Origin: Chara braunii
Taxonomy: Eukaryota > Streptophyta > Charophyceae > Charales > Characeae
Assembly (NCBI GenBank): GCA_003427395.1
Contig: BFEA01000091.1
Span: 3,511,604-3,571,483, forward strand
DNA length: 59,880 nt
Direction of reading: 5' to 3'
The translations under genes and the position numbers were made by a program. Below, in pieces: positions 21,679 through 31,695 of this stretch. Under the pieces are notes generated by a model. That model was not told where the DNA came from, did no database searches, and was given only the letters and a program-made list of their open reading frames with translations. The first letter of the stretch is position 1. The number at the start of each line of letters is the position of its first letter.

Positions 21679-21967
21679 AATCAACATTAATGGCAACAAC
21701 GACAATATCTCTGCTGCTGCTGCCGGTCCCTTTCATTGCGATTCTGGCGATAACGACAATATCATTGCTGCTGCTGCCGGTCCTTTTGATGGCGATTCTG
21801 GCGACATTGGCGGCATCATCAGTCATGACAGGGGGCTAGCTGGTAGGATTGGAATAGGGTATAGCAGCAGTAGAGATGGTGGCTCTGCTGCAGTAAGTCT
21901 TGCCGGAGCGAGGAACAGAGGATTGATGGGGGGGTTTCTTTCGAAGCCGGATTTTGAATCCTGCTAA
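21340..21967 (+). pseudogene. Asn-repeat paralogue of the 10840 ORF
   Basis: The open frame read through 21350-21967 gives KLEEGPASYLARFIDQRQAA, then VFEEGQALCAVSMEHW, an in-frame TAG at 21520-21522, and AQLDLEEEDNSPSSP. After that comes a poly-Asn stretch encoded by AAC repeats (about 21612-21680) and two copies of a 21-residue unit (AAAAGPFHCDSGDN, AAAAGPFDGDSGDI). It ends FESC. The N-terminal half is lost or diverged. The first part matches the ORF at 10840-11388. The in-frame TAG fits a C-to-T change in CAG. A shorter third relative is at 23841-24077. Confidence 0.6.
21690..21815 (+). repeat. 63-bp in-frame tandem repeat
   Basis: GCTGCTGCTGCCGGTCC and GGCGATTCTGGCGA recur at a 63-bp interval, a multiple of three, giving a 21-residue protein repeat within the Asn-rich pseudogene. 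Confidence 0.85.
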
Positions 21968-22440
21968 TTATTGAAGCCTGTTGTAGTTATTTCTTATGTT
22001 GCTCCATTTTTTAGCCAAAAAAGAACGAGGGGGAGTGGGGAAGGAGATGGTGGGATATCACGCGTCCTACTAGCGAGGGGGCTAGCTAGTAGGATGCTAG
22101 CTAGTAGGATGGGAATAGGGCATAGCAGCAGCGGAGATGGTGGCTCTGCTGTAGTAAGTCTTGCCAGAGTGAGGTAAAGTGGATGGATGGGGGGGTATTT
22201 CGAGTAGTTTTCCGAAATTTTGTTCATATTTTGAAGTTTGTCGTAAAAAAAAAAGAAGAGAATAAGGAGAGTGGGAGAAGATGGTGGGTTATCACGCTTC
22301 CTGCCAGTGAAGGGGCTAGCTGGTAGGATGGGAGTATGGTATAGCAGCAGCAGAGATGGTGGCTCCGCTGCAGTCAGTCTTGCCAAAGGGAGGTAAAGTG
22401 GATTGAGGGGGGTTCTTCTGAGTCGTTTCTGAATCATGAA
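21832..22440 (+). repeat. Tandem repeat, ~240 bp x 2.6
   Basis: Copies begin GGGGCTAGCT at 21832, 22077 and 22312 (periods 245 and 235). Shared phrases are TATAGCAGCAG, GAGATGGTGGCTC and AGTCTTGCC. The first copy overlaps the C-terminal part of the Asn-rich frame. Confidence 0.9.
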
Positions 22441-22666
22441 GTTGTCATAGACATGTCTGAAGTAGCTCTAATTCTCTGAGCCAAAGCCGGGTAACGGCCC
22501 CGGTATCTCAATTTTCAAAATTCCATTCTTAGGCCAATTGGATTTTTCTAGTAGGTTCCTAGCCTCATTTGCATGAATTTTCTGACAAGTTTTCTGAATG
22601 TTCGCTATGGGACGATGGGCCCAGTTCCCAGTTCGTGCCAATTTGTGAGGATATGGTTGTATCTAT

Positions 22667-22748
22667 GGGACGTTGGACCCGGTTTCCAGCAGGTGTTGCT
22701 CCCCACCAATAGATGGAGCTTTGTTTTTGTTAAAAAAAAAAAAAAAAA
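22667..22748 (+). mobile_element. SINE-like element, copy 5 (no hairpin)
   Basis: A well-preserved head (GGGACGTTGGACCCGGTTTC; CTCCCCACCAATAGATGGAG) is followed by TTTGTTTTTGTT and a 17-A tail at 22732-22748. The hairpin region is absent. The tail abuts the 5' end of a truncated LINE with no bases between them. Confidence 0.85.
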
Positions 22749-23430
22749 GACAACACCTACCAACAAATGACTGGCTAACAGACAGGACATCCTTGGAACA
22801 AAATGGGCGGGCCTTGCCCTGGTGCGAACTCTGTTTACATTCCTTTCCAACCAGGAAAAGGCCAGAAACCATAGAACATATCTTCTTGCAATGCCCCGGA
22901 GCGGTCCTACTTTGGCGCTGGTGGGACAGGATCTGGGATCAGCTGGAAGTAACGAAGCCCTGGCCATGGAATTGGCAAGCACTGTTATTAGAAACATGGA
23001 ATACAAATCAGGAGGACGACTTCACCCAGAACATGTTTAAACTGGGATGTAGGGCGGTGCTATGGGCACTGTGGAAACGCCGTTGTACATATGAGATGGA
23101 AGGGGTGAGGTTGGAAGGGCCTGAATTCATTGAAAGCATACAGCAACAAATTCAAACAGAGATAACAATTCACTGGGAAGAAGTTAAGACTCAGATCCAA
23201 TACACACATACACAACAAGAAACAAACCACAAACTACAGGATTTCTGCGAAAAATGGCTCGGGGGGAAAGAAGGGGGAAGGTTAGGAAGGGTAGAAAGGA
23301 ACCCAGGGACAGACCAAGAGGAAGAAAGGTTGTATAAAGATTACTGACTGAGCTTTCACGAGTGGACCAATATGGACCCCTCAATCTTGATGAAAACAGC
23401 GGATAACTTCCCCGACCCCTTCCCCCCCCC
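22749..23430 (+). pseudogene. 5'-truncated LINE 3' end with zinc-binding domain
   Basis: LINE homology starts directly after the SINE poly(A) (residues RQHLPTNDWLTDRTSLEQ). The zinc domain is LPWCELCLHSFP with ETIEHIFLQCPGA (C-x2-C...H-x4-C intact), then WRWWDRIWDQL, WALWKRRCTYEMEG and a basic, Gln-rich tail. The frame stops at TGA (23345-23347), but the same frame continues with LSFHEWTNMDPS and FPDPFP. That matches the tail of the minus-strand copy at 19620-20500, so the TGA is a lesion. It is the C-terminal quarter of a LINE ORF2; the RT itself is missing. Confidence 0.88.
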
Positions 23431-23669
23431 GATCAATAGCATGGTGGACTTGCAGTGGTATGGGTGTTAAGGAAGGAAAAAAAAAGTAGACATGGGACAA
23501 GGGGAGGGATAAGGGAGCCTGGGACAGAGGGGAAGTAGGCCTGGGACAAAGAAAGTGTTCTGATCAAGGGCGGGAAAGGGGGGATCTAGTGTGCAAAAGT
23601 AAGAGTCTGGCGCCTGTTTTTCCAGGGTGCTGGCAAGAGCATCATGTATTCAAACTCAGTCCTTAAAAA

Positions 23670-23800
23670 GGGACGTTGGACCCGCTTTCCAGCAGGTGAA
23701 GCTCCCCACCAATAGATGGAGCCTCCTCCCAGGTGGTAGTGGTGTCTTCTCTTACCAGCACCACTAACACCGAGGAGGACGGTTAAAAAAAAAAAAAAAA
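23670..23800 (+). mobile_element. SINE-like element, copy 6
   Basis: Head GGGACGTTGGACCCGCTTTC. Hairpin arms are GGTGGTAGTGGTGT and GCACCACTAACACC around CTTCTCTTACCA, with an outer CCTCCTC/GAGGAGG stem. Poly(A) at 23785-23800 runs into a CACCACC/CAACAA array. Confidence 0.88.
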
Positions 23801-23840
23801 CACCACCACCAACAACAACACCGGCAGCGTTGTTGTCGGT

Positions 23841-24077
23841 GTGATCTCACGGTCGTGTGTTGATGAAAGAGACACCACCACCACCAACAATAACAATGAC
23901 AACAACAACGGCAACAACATCAACAACAACAACAACAGTATCACAGAGGTCGCCAATTTTGGTAATGGTGATTTTGACACTGAAACGGCAATAATAAAAG
24001 CAATTACAACAATAACAGCAACGACTGAATCATCGACAGGGCGACTGGCGAAATCGACATCAACAATAACGCGGTGA
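23841..24077 (+). CDS. Asn-rich ORF, third family member (78 aa)
   Basis: The frame reads MISRSCVDERDTTTTNNNND, a poly-Asn run, then ITEVANFGNGDFDTETA and a Thr/Ser-rich end. It resembles the Asn-rich tails at 10840 and 21340 in repeat type and the GDFD/GDIG-like acidic segment, but lacks the upstream acidic region. It is probably a fragment, and a chance opening in a CAA array is possible. Confidence 0.3.
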   Translation: MISRSCVDERDTTTTNNNNDNNNGNNINNNNNSITEVANFGNGDFDTETAIIKAITTITATTESSTGRLAKSTSTITR

Positions 24078-24580
24078 GTGCGTCGGGGAACTGGCGACGA
24101 CTCTTTTCTCCTCTTGCTCCCTTCTCTTCTCTGTTTTGGTCGCCGCTTACTGAACGGGGGGCGTGGAAAGGTGCACTGTAGTGGCGAGGAGGGGTAGGGA
24201 TAGGACTTCCAGTTGTTTTTTGTCGACAGGTAATATTGTCATATCTTCGCCTGTCTTGTTTCGATCGACGTTTGCCCATTACGAATTATGATGGGCACAC
24301 CAATAATAATGATCACAAGTATCTGCCATGTGGTGGGCCGAGGGTTGGGTGGGGAGAAGTGTTGTTGCATATGTCACTAGGATTTGTTGGTTGCTCTTAG
24401 GGCTTGTCGTTTGGTTCCGGCCACTTGATTGGTTTTGTTAATTACTGTTATAGGGGAGACACATGCGCTGGCAACACTGGGTACAAAATTGTAGAAGTAG
24501 AAATCAAACCTTGTCCGGTTTTTTCCCCTTCTTACTATATCAGTATAGTAGTTGAATAAGGTAGGGTAAGGGTGCTAGGG

Positions 24581-24632
24581 TTTGATGGGCAGTCAATCCC
24601 CTCGCTCAATGGCAATCAATGCTGCCCATCAG
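24581..24632. repeat. Small foldback GATGGGCAG/CTGCCCATC
   Basis: GATGGGCAGTCAATCCCCTC is followed by GGCAATCAATGCTGCCCATC. The 9-bp ends are inverted complements, and the internal CAATC phrases recur at 20716-20765. Confidence 0.6.
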
Positions 24633-24682
24633 CGCGTGCCTGCGCATTTACAACTGTTCAAACATTCGATTACAAATGATTT

Positions 24683-24814
24683 GGGACGTTGGACCCGCTT
24701 TCCAGCAAGTGTTGCTCCCCACCAATAGATGGAGCCCTCCCGAGACTGCTAGTGGTGTCTGCTCCTATCAACACCCCTAGCATCATCTTGGGTTGTTTTC
24801 TTGTATAAAAAAAA
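24683..24814 (+). mobile_element. SINE-like element, copy 7
   Basis: Head GGGACGTTGGACCCGCTTTC. Hairpin arms are TGCTAGTGGTGT and ACACCCCTAGCA (11 of 12 paired) around CTGCTCCTATCA, with an outer CCCGAGA/TCTTGGG stem that includes one G-T wobble. Poly(A) at 24806-24814. Confidence 0.88.
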
Positions 24815-25560
24815 GAAGAAGGAAAAGGCATGTTACACATATCATGCAGAACAAAACTGCGTTCCCATTTCATGAAAAGCTTGTTAGGGGTTTAATGGTT
24901 TCATCAGGGGTGTATAAACAAGTTGTAGGGGGGCGGCTTCGAAGGGGGTTGCTCAATTGATTTCCATCTTCTCTTTTTTATTTTTCATTTTCATCTGTGG
25001 AAGGACTTCAAAGATGATCTTCAAACAAAAGTTGATCCAATTATCGACGTCTGCAACGTGATCGACTCCTTTTTTTTTTCCCCTTCTCTTTAAGGCAAAA
25101 TACCTTTTTTTGCTTTCGACCGGATAATCCTTATTCGGAATTTGTTTAGAAATGGCACCCGCATAGATAAATCAGGATGGAAACGGTAAGTGGAATACCC
25201 AACTGTGCATTTATGAAGCTCTTTTCTTATTTGTTTCATTCACTTTGTACGCCTTAAAATTTCGTTTCTATGTAGTCCTCACCGACCCAATTCAGGTTAA
25301 TATTGCTCAGAGTTGTTGCTGATAAAACCTTTTGACTCAGCACATACTTTTTTTTTTTTTTTTTGGAACAAAATTGAAACCGACTAAATTGTCATGGTTC
25401 ACGTCAAATTTTTAAGCTTTTGAGGGTTCGGTGTTTTTAAAATGTCGGACCCCTTGGATGTGTCTGGACGTGAGTCCTGAGGGTGCGGTGAACTTCTCGA
25501 CCTGAATCAGGCCAATTTAGTCGGTTTCAATTTCATTCAAAAAACTAAAAGTATCCATTT
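24815..25560. other. Unassigned; fragment of the 21340 locus at the start
   Basis: AAGGCATGTTACACA with ATCATGCAGA at about 24825-24850 matches about 21333-21362 of the Asn-rich locus. The remainder shows only short poly(T) tracts (25067-25080, 25349-25364). Confidence 0.4.
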
Positions 25561-25574
25561 AGACAAAATTGTTT

Positions 25575-25998
25575 ATATATATATATATATATATATAGCC
25601 TCCTGATGAGTCGGTGAAACTCCGACGAAACAGTTTGTCACAACTCCTCGTTTGTTGTCCTCTTTTCTCTCTCTGCCTACGGTTTACCGGGCAGTTATGT
25701 TTGTGACGATATATATATATATGACAATCTAGCTATGCATTGGCGCTTCGAGTCTGCTATGCGATAGTAATTGGCGAGACCGTGGAGAAGTCCGGAGATA
25801 CGTGACATAAAGTTTCCGTTTAGACGAAATTGTTTATATATATATATATATATTGTGACGATGTATATATATATATATATATATGACAATCTAGCTATGT
25901 ATTGGCGCTTCGAGTCTGTTATGCGATAGTACTTGGTGAGACCGTGGAAAAGTCCGAAGATGCGTGACACAGGGTTTCTCTGCAGATCTTGAAAATAA
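25575..25998 (+). repeat. ~150-bp duplication with (TA)n arrays
   Basis: Two copies (about 25704-25835 and 25853-25985) share (TA)n followed by TGACAATCTAGCTATG, TTGGCGCTTCGAGTCTG, ATGCGATAGTA and GAGACCGTGG. A flanking phrase TTTAGAC.AAATTGTTTATAT precedes the TA arrays at 25558 and 25819. Confidence 0.85.
25598..25639 (+). ncRNA. Hammerhead-ribozyme-like core, copy 1
   Basis: CTGATGA (25603-25609) is followed by a 5-bp stem II (GTCGG/CCGAC), then GAAA (25627-25630), a 3-bp stem III (ACA/TGT with a GTT loop) and C at the cleavage position (25639). Every invariant core position of a hammerhead is present. The flanks (GCCTC upstream, ACAACTC downstream) do not pair, so stem I is missing in cis and self-cleavage is doubtful. 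Related motifs are at 30254-30300, 30485-30526 and 46631-46675. Confidence 0.6.
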
Positions 25999-26339
25999 AA
26001 GAATATATCCATTTTAAAAATAATTTGTCCTTGGGAAACATCAGCAATCCAACCTGTAGGGTTTCCTTTTCCTTTTCCCATCCTTACTTCTGTAGGTTTG
26101 CTGGTAATAGAAACATCTGAAAAAGAACTCACTCATATTTTATCATTTCTCTGAAATTTCCTGGTAATGGCACGGCGTGCCGCTTCAATTCCTTGTTCAT
26201 AGCAGACCGAAGTTGATTTTCTACTACAAATTGAGTTTGTGTCATACTCCCCTCTATGTAGGCCGAAGGTCATGGCTCTCACATGAGTTCACTATAACAA
26301 GGCTTCGTACAGTTCGAAGAGGACTCGAGTACCGCTTGG

Positions 26340-26399
26340 AGCAACTTTCAATCTAAATACAAACATAATGACCGTACGTTGTATTCGGGGGAAGAAGGT
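26340..26399 (+). mobile_element. TA MITE, right half only
   Basis: CGTACGTTGTATTCGGGGG followed by AAGAAGG matches the right end of the diverged copy at 40370-40480. The left half is missing. Confidence 0.6.
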
Positions 26400-26540
26400 C
26401 ATTTTCTCTGTATCGTTCCGATTTTAACAGATGTCCCGAAGGACTGCCGCTTGGAACCCTCATTTCCTGTTTGGTGCAAAAATCGGCAAGTCATGGTCGT
26501 ATGGTCATATCACCAATCGATGTTGGGCTGAGGTAGCTGG

Positions 26541-26700
26541 TTAAACCACCACTACTTTCGCCCAGCTAGTAGCCGCGAAAAAAAATAGAGTAGAAATGTT
26601 TCAAGTCGGATGAATTTGGACACTCCTACAGTGACCCGTACGTTTCCTGACATTGTGGTTTGTTAACGGGGCACAACTTTATGAAGTACTGGCGGTTTCA
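26541..26700. mobile_element. TTAA MITE, second subfamily
   Basis: The left end TTAAACCACCACTACTTTCG and right end GAAGTACTGGCGGTTT are inverted repeats; the right TTAA reads TTCA (one substitution). The interior (AATAGAGTAGAAATGTTTC; TTTCCTGACATTGTGG) matches 49949-50069. Confidence 0.8.
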
Positions 26701-26844
26701 CGCCTTCATCCACCTTGAACGCAGCCAATGGAATGGAGGAGTGCGGCAAAGGGATGAGGAGGAAGAAGAAGGGATGCAAGAAAGTGATGGATGAAAGAAG
26801 GGGAGAGCGGGATGCAACAAAGGGTTTTTTTAACTTTTTTTAAC

Positions 26845-26962
26845 TTTTTTTTTTTTTTTTACACCCCGAAAATTCTGCTTAACGAGGTGATAAGAGCATC
26901 CTCCTTAAGCAGGCCCCTGTATTGAAGGCTCCATCTATTATTGGTGGGGAGGATGGGGAGCG
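26845..26962 (-). mobile_element. SINE-like element, copy 8 (minus)
   Basis: Read on the minus strand: GATGGAGCCTTCAATAC, then hairpin arms CTGCTTAAGGAGG and CCTCGTTAAGCAG (12 of 13 paired) around ATGCTCTTATCA, then poly(A) (poly(T) 26845-26860 on the plus strand). The head is truncated after CTCCCCA. Confidence 0.85.
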
Positions 26963-27174
26963 ACAGATAAAAAGGTTAGATGGGGAGTTGTCGAAGAACA
27001 GTCTGCACATCCATCACTAATGTGTTTATTCAACTTCATTTTCGAAAACTCTTGCACGAAGAATGATCACGGAAAGAAATCTTATGAAATCCTAGGCTTA
27101 ACTGACGTGGAAGTTGGACCCGATAATCAATTGCCTAAGCAACTGAGAGGAAGAAATCACAAGCGGTTATCGGG

Positions 27175-27500
27175 AAGCTGAAAATTCAGGAATGAAAATT
27201 CTGAAGTGAGTTGGGCAGTCTGAAAATCCTGAATGGTTCTGAAGTGGTGAAAGGTCCGAAAACCCTAAAAACCACCTGTTTAGGCAGGTTGCATCCTGAA
27301 GTGGTGAAGGGTGTCCTGAAGTGGTTAAGTGAGAGTTTTGCGCAGTCTGAAAATCCTGAATCGTCCTGAAGTGGTGAAAGGTCCGAAGACCATAAAAACC
27401 ACCCTTCACCACTTGAGGATGCAACCTACCTAAACAAATGGTTTTCAGGGTCTTCGGAGTTTTAACCACTTTAGGACCATTCTGGATTTTCATACTCGAT
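27175..27500. repeat. Long foldback with direct and inverted repeats
   Basis: TCCTGAAGTGGTGAA occurs at about 27232, 27294 and 27363. The inverted form TTCACCACTT...GGATGCAACC lies at 27405-27430, pairing with GGTTGCATCCTGAAGTGGTG at 27286-27305. GTCTGAAAATCCTGAAT is also repeated (27218, 27345). The region could form an extended hairpin of about 150-200 nt. Confidence 0.75.
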
Positions 27501-27954
27501 TTCTCTGACAAGGTCGTACCCCATCATCTAACGGGCAATTTTGTGGTATTGGTTGAATGGTAGGGAAGAACACCCTTCGACAAAGCACTTGGAGTGATGA
27601 TGGCAAGTTTCTTAATACCCGAAATTTTCCTCGCAAGCTTTGCGGTACGAACCTTTTCTCTCTCAAAATTCCCCTTCCTTCAAAATTCCCCTTATGTGAA
27701 ATTGCACCTACCTGTTCTGTTGACCCTCATCTCAGCCACATGCATTTTGTTTGTTTTGCCCAAGTCCAGGTGGTTGCAACAATGCGGTGAGTCTGTGTCC
27801 ACCTTCCCTTCCAGACAGGTCGCCTTGGGGGCAGTGGTGGTCTTTACCATGCTGGGGCTCCTCAAATATGTGTTTCACACAAATCAACTCAAAACACTGT
27901 CGACTTTTCAAGTCAATTTTCCCATTCATTTCACTACAGGCTTGTTTTCGTGAA

Positions 27955-28030
27955 TTTTTTTTTTTGACAGAAAGAAGTTTCAGTCTATTCGTAGGGAGCA
28001 GCACGTGCTGGGAACCGGGCCCAATGTCCC
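27955..28030 (-). mobile_element. SINE-like element, copy 9 (minus, no hairpin)
   Basis: A poly(T) run at 27955-27965 is followed by GTCTATTCGTAGGGAGCAGC, CACGTGCTGGGAACCGGGCC and CAATGTCCC. It is the reverse complement of the head plus tail, again lacking the hairpin. Confidence 0.75.
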
Positions 28031-28309
28031 ATATGAACATACATCAGTTTGTAACACCGGGGCCATTATCCGGCTTCGGCTGAGAAAACCTGAGAATAGA
28101 AAATTCTAATGCTGATGATACTAATGATGCCAGTGATGACAAAAAATGTAGCTATACATGCTGAGTCAGCCATACTGGACTCCTAATCCTGAACAACTCC
28201 AAGCCCTCCCTTACCAGGATATTGCAACTCTAGAACAAGACAAACCTATCCCCCCACTGCCATAGCTGANCTCTCCTCACTACCCAGACTAACCCCACCC
28301 CATAGGTTG

Positions 28310-28460
28310 TCAAGGTAGCCNCTCCTGGTTCACCATTGGCTTGCTTTCCTCCCTCAGCAAACCCCAGCCCTCTCTACAAGGCCTCCCACCCCTGCCAATT
28401 ACAGGTTACAGGGCTATGCCCCAGCTCCGAGCAGCGTTGTTCTGGCATCGGCAATCCAGG
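28310..28460 (+). repeat. Dispersed repeat matching 13080-13210
   Basis: CTTTCCTCCCTCAGCAA, CTCTACAAGGCCTCCCACCC and GTTACAGGGCTATGCC align with the earlier copy, but the reading frame is not conserved between copies. Confidence 0.6.
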
Positions 28461-28621
28461 TTGTTTTCGTGAAATTATTGTGATAAATTTCACTTTTCAA
28501 AACTGCAAAAACATCAATGACGATCAGTCCAAACTGGTTTAACAAAGCATTTTATTACTGAACGATGCGGCACAACTCATATGACAAATTTTGCACAGAC
28601 ATGGCTGTTTTCCACAAATCA

Positions 28622-28647
28622 TCACACACACACACACACACACACAT
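28622..28647. repeat. (CA)n microsatellite
   Basis: A short CA array; others are at 29411-29441, 30431-30450 and 30564-30612. Confidence 0.95.
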
Positions 28648-28649
28648 TT

Positions 28650-29411
28650 ATTCTCTCTTTTTGTGGTCGGATATGTCTAGTTGGTTTTGTTGATTATACA
28701 CGGCCTAATCCTTTGCCCTGCTTTATAGATCATGGGCTGTTTGGATTGTTACGGGCGACCACGAGTTGGGGGGAATATATTTGTAGTGGGCCGGCGTGGA
28801 GGGCTTGTTTTTTTGGACCCTTAGCAGGGAGGGTTGGTGCATTCTTTCTAGAGGAGTCTTTTGTCTTAGGTAAGTTGTCTCTTATCTTCTTCCTCCTCTT
28901 CGGCACGGACGCGAGTGTGGAGTTTGAGATGAATGTCGGGAATGCCAATGCTGTTATATTTGTTTGTTTTCGATAAATGAGTGTTTGGTTTTGTGGGCCG
29001 ATGCGGAAGGCTCTCCAAGTTTTTTCGGACCTTTGAGAGGGTCGGGTCGGTGCCTTCTTCCCTCCACGCCCTTACGGTTTGAAATATATATGAATACATA
29101 TGTATGTGTGCAAGCGTGCCGCTTTGGCGGCAGACGGGTGCGTGGGCACTTGGCGCTGAACCACACAAACGTGGCCAACCTTGCATTTTTTATTATATTG
29201 CCTATCTATACTTTTTCGTTATGGATGGCTTGTGATGATTTGTGAAGCCATGTACTGAGGAACACAACAGATAATAAGAAAAATGGTTCCTATGATGACA
29301 TGCATGGAGTCCAATAGCTAAAAAGAATGTAGAGCCATATATCCCATCAAAAATGGTAAAAGGAGCTTCTACATAGAGAATGAGAAGGAGAATCTGGGGT
29401 CTTTTAAAACA

Positions 29412-29444
<33 letters not shown>

Positions 29445-29690
29445 ATCCGTTTTATGTATGCCTATCCTTTTTTGTTTTTTTTTAATTTTTTTTCCAAGTA
29501 CTTAATGTGTGGTCGAGTGAGCACCTTTAAGCAGTGCTCAATAGTAGGTCGTCTGTTGTTTGGAGTGCATGCAGAGTAGCTGCTCTGTTCATGAGGTCTG
29601 CGTGGGGCATAGGGTCCATGTGTGATGACACCGTTGGGGTGACTCCCTGGCGCAGTGGGTATTGGAAACCAACAGTCTGATGTGAATAGG
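28650..29690. other. Unassigned sequence with a CA array
   Basis: No supported gene. The phrase TGGACCCTTAGCAGGGAGGG (28815) resembles CGGACCTTTGAGAGGGTCGG (29029), each followed by a GGTGC.TTCTT phrase, suggesting an old duplication of about 215 bp. Confidence 0.35.
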
Positions 29691-30250
29691 TGATGTGCCG
29701 TTTTGCTCCGTGTTGTATGTGTCCACTGCCTTGTCTGCGCCCGGCCACTGCCTCGCTGGTTGTTGTGCTTGCTTCGCACGTTGTTCTTTGCAATCGCTGT
29801 TTCACTGTGCGGTGTGGCTGCAGTGAGGGTGTTCCCTTGCGTTCTGTCGTGTGCCTTGCTGGTTGTTGTGCTTGCTACGCATGATGTTCTTTGCAATCGC
29901 TCTGTTCACTGTGCGGTGTGGCTGCAGTGACGGTGTTCCCTTGTGTTTTGTCATGTTGCTGCCTCGCCTGTGTTCCTCAGTCCTTGCTTGTGTGCTGTAC
30001 AGTGTGGCTGCTGTGTTGGTGTTGCCTTGTGTTTCACTGCGTTGTGCCGTGCTGCTCGTCTGCTTGCCGATGTCCATGTTTGCTTTCGGCGTCAGCGTTG
30101 TGCAGTCGTGTTCCCTCAACTACATTGCTTGGTGCTTCGCTGAGTTGTTGCCCGCAGCTATGTTCCGCTTGGGGACAGTCTGCCTTCAACAAGTGTCAAA
30201 GGGTCGATGACCCAAAGCATCAATACGGAGATTCCGCAGATTGTTGAGGG
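29690..30250 (+). repeat. ~103-bp tandem repeat upstream of the hammerhead-like core
   Basis: GCTGGTTGTTGTGCTTGCT, GTTCTTTGCAATCGCT and GTGCGGTGTGGCTGCAGTGA occur twice (from about 29755 and 29858), with a weaker third unit (GTGTGGCTGCTGTGTTGGTG, about 30001). The last 150 bp (from GTGCTTCGCTGAGTTG at 30133 to GGGTTCAGCC at 30249) matches 46500-46635. Confidence 0.75.
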
Positions 30251-30253
30251 TTC

Positions 30254-30300
30254 AGCCCCCTGATAAGTTGGTGCAACTCCAAGGAAACAATCTTGTTATC
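30254..30300 (+). ncRNA. Hammerhead-ribozyme-like core, copy 2
   Basis: CTGATAA with stem II TTGG/CCAA, then GGAAAC and a stem III (ACAA/TTGT). The invariant G of the first core block is replaced by A (CTGATAA for CTGATGA), so it is probably inactive. It follows GGGTTCAGCCCC and precedes TTATCATCA, as in the 46631 copy. Confidence 0.5.
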
Positions 30301-30484
30301 ATCAGCTTTTGTTTGTTTCGCTCGTGGTTTTCGTTTTTGATGATTTCTTTCAGCATACTTTTGTGTTTTCTTCCTGTAGCTGCTTTGCGTTGTTTGCTTG
30401 CCCACTCACCTTCCCCTTGCCCACTAGCGCGCACACACACACACACACACAGTCAGAGACGCACACAATCAAACACACACACAA

Positions 30485-30526
30485 CCTCTTGATGAGTCGG
30501 TGAAAGTCCAACGAAACAGTCTGTTC
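30485..30526 (+). ncRNA. Hammerhead-ribozyme-like core, copy 3
   Basis: TTGATGA with GTCGG and TCCAAC (stem II weakened), then GAAAC and ACA/TGT stem III, lying between two (CA)n arrays. The first core C is T, and U rather than C stands at the cleavage position, so it is probably inactive. Confidence 0.45.
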
Positions 30527-30567
30527 GGCATACACAGTACAGTGAATATGACAACACCCACACACAG

Positions 30568-30613
<46 letters not shown>

Positions 30614-31116
30614 GAGTCAGAGACACACACACAATCAAACACACACACATACACCCGTACATCCACAATGAAAAACCATACGAGGCACTATACAGGCTCT
30701 CCGTGAATGGGAGTAGTCTTTCTGTTTGCCGGGTCTGCGACGTTGCAATCAGTGCAAAGTACTGCTTTCCTGTGGGCATTTTAACAAACCCTTGATAAAC
30801 CCTTCGTTAAAAAGTTGAAAATTTTCAAAATCCCTTATGAAATTTCTGGTCATCGCAGCTGTCTTTTTTTCTCACTTTCCAAGCTGAGTTCCTGGGCATG
30901 GCAACCATCTGTCTTTGTTTTTTGGGGAAACCTAGGGCGCAGTGAGGTGTTCAGTTTTAAATCCGTTTTCGGAACTTTTCGTAAATTTTCCTCCGAAGCA
31001 AGGAAAATCACAAACGTATCCAACACATTTTCAGGGTCGGGTGGGGATGTGTTGTATTCGAGGGATGCCTGAAGTGGATTTATAACTGAAAACTTGACTG
31101 CGCCATGGTTACCCCG

Positions 31117-31123
<7 letters not shown>

Positions 31124-31154
<31 letters not shown>

Positions 31155-31155
31155 C
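31124..31155. repeat. Poly(T) tract
   Basis: About 32 consecutive T bases, followed at 31255-31330 by a C/T-rich stretch. Confidence 0.95.
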
Positions 31156-31695
31156 CACTCGATCCACAAATTCCACAGCCGCTCCGCTTTTCTGTACCAC
31201 ATTGACAAGTCCCGACCACATTACCTTATCAATGGTTCAACTGTTACATCCCTTCCACTCCCCCTCTCCCCCTCCCCCCTCCTCCCTCCCCACTCCACTC
31301 CCCTCCCCTTCCCCCTCTCTTTCCTTCTTTGATTTCCTTTTCTGCTCCCCATCCTTCCTTGCAACTTCCTCCTCACCTCACACTTGCCAACTACTGTGAT
31401 GACATTTCAGATAGATTGCAGCGAAACCACGTGTGAGTGATCTCAACAACAATTCGTACTGAAACTGGCAATGACCTGTGCAAATGAGTGTTGCGTATCT
31501 CTGAAGAGTCTGAACCACTGGTTGCATTTGACAGCTATTTCCACTTCAATACGGCTGATCGAGGAACGATACGCCACTCATTTTATCTTTTTCTCTAAAA
31601 TTTTCTTTCCTTTTTTCCCCTATCATCTCCTCGACACCAACATAATAATATGATACTATTCCCTCCTACTTTGCCGCGCTGTTGTCCGACCTTCC

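Noticed and set aside
29462-30247. Overlapping Cys-rich frames of 100-144 codons on both strands
   Set aside because: They lie in a tandem repeat with a non-triplet period and change frame between units.
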